This document shows positions 20,699 through 20,896 of a stretch of DNA of 20,896 nt, piece by piece. Under the pieces are notes generated by a model, which was given only the letters and a program-made list of their open reading frames with translations, was not told where the DNA came from and did no database searches. Positions within the stretch are counted from its first letter, which is position 1; each line of letters starts with the position of its first letter. Source of the DNA: an uncultured Clostridia bacterium (GTDB taxonomy: Bacteria; Bacillota; Clostridia; Oscillospirales; Acutalibacteraceae); NCBI GenBank assembly GCA_937884975.1, contig CAKZZS010000072.1, positions 1 through 20,896 on the forward strand, read 5' to 3'. The position numbers and the translations under genes are program-made.

Positions 20699-20887
20699 TC
20701 AAGCTATTTCAACATCACTGCCTACCGACAGAGTAACCTCGGCTCCATTCAGAAAATCAATCTGCGAAGCCACATCTACAAGGTTTTCCTCGCCGTTCTC
20801 GCCTATATCTATTTTGATTATGCCGTCCTCGCAAATCAACATACCCTTGATTACACACTTATTACTACGTTTTATCTTTGCACTCAT
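20699..20887 (-). CDS. Small phage protein of unknown function (62 aa)
   Basis: ATG at 20887 with stop at 20699; only 9 nt upstream are visible, so the ribosome-binding site cannot be judged. The product begins MSAKIKRSNKCVIKGMLI and is otherwise acidic with alternating strands (DGIIKIDIGENGEENLVDV, GAEVTLSVGSDVEIA). It is all-beta in pattern, with no metal or catalytic motif. It precedes the phosphoesterase gene by 15 nt and is probably in the same operon. Confidence 0.65.
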   Translation of the reverse strand: MSAKIKRSNKCVIKGMLICEDGIIKIDIGENGEENLVDVASQIDFLNGAEVTLSVGSDVEIA

Positions 20888-20896
20888 ATCTATAAA

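Noticed and set aside
1..20896. CRISPR array or insertion sequence
   Set aside because: No regularly spaced identical repeats with unique spacers, and no transposase-like ORF or terminal inverted repeats were seen.

Overview
This window looks like part of the genome of a tailed bacteriophage (or prophage) of a low-GC Gram-positive host, probably a gut or rumen Clostridia-type bacterium. The DNA is AT-rich. Nearly every gene lies on the minus strand, so the window reads from right to left. Genes are packed with short gaps or 1-28 nt overlaps and have strong AAAGGA/GGAGG ribosome-binding sites. Several genes start with TTG or GTG.

Layout in the direction of transcription (high to low coordinates). 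20.9-18.7 kb: a small unknown protein, a calcineurin-like metallophosphoesterase and two unknown proteins. 18.7-18.2 kb: about 480 nt without a convincing gene, holding a tRNA with anticodon CAU and a chain of hairpins. 18.2-16.4 kb: an AntA/AntB-type antirepressor, a terminator and a tyrosine recombinase. 16.3-16.1 kb: four tandem H-type pseudoknots, then a 51-residue protein and a terminator. 15.9-15.6 kb: a poorly explained stretch with a broken-looking ORF, a possible packaging site. 15.6-11.7 kb: the putative small terminase subunit and the large terminase subunit. The latter is split inside its Walker A motif by a group I intron carrying a LAGLIDADG endonuclease gene. 11.6-9.7 kb: portal protein and two small proteins. 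9.6-8.4 kb: a free-standing GIY-YIG endonuclease gene bracketed by terminators. 8.4-0.8 kb: a protease/scaffold-like protein, a putative head decoration protein, the major capsid protein, connector and head-completion genes and a putative tail tube. 0.8 kb to the left edge: a zinc-binding protein, a terminator and the start of a RusA-like Holliday-junction resolvase.

Most of the window is a head-assembly and DNA-packaging operon: TerS/TerL cut and pump DNA through the portal into a shell built from scaffold, protease and capsid protein, and the connector and tail genes complete the particle. Two unrelated homing endonucleases have colonised this operon. The recombinase and antirepressor suggest a temperate ancestry.

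The most unusual feature is the pseudoknot array at 16119-16306. All four units keep a 9-nt A-rich third loop on the minus-strand RNA and a TCAAAT-type leader, while the second stem differs completely between units yet stays complementary. I do not recognise it as a known RNA family. Assignments were made by reading motifs and recalling families; no database search was run.
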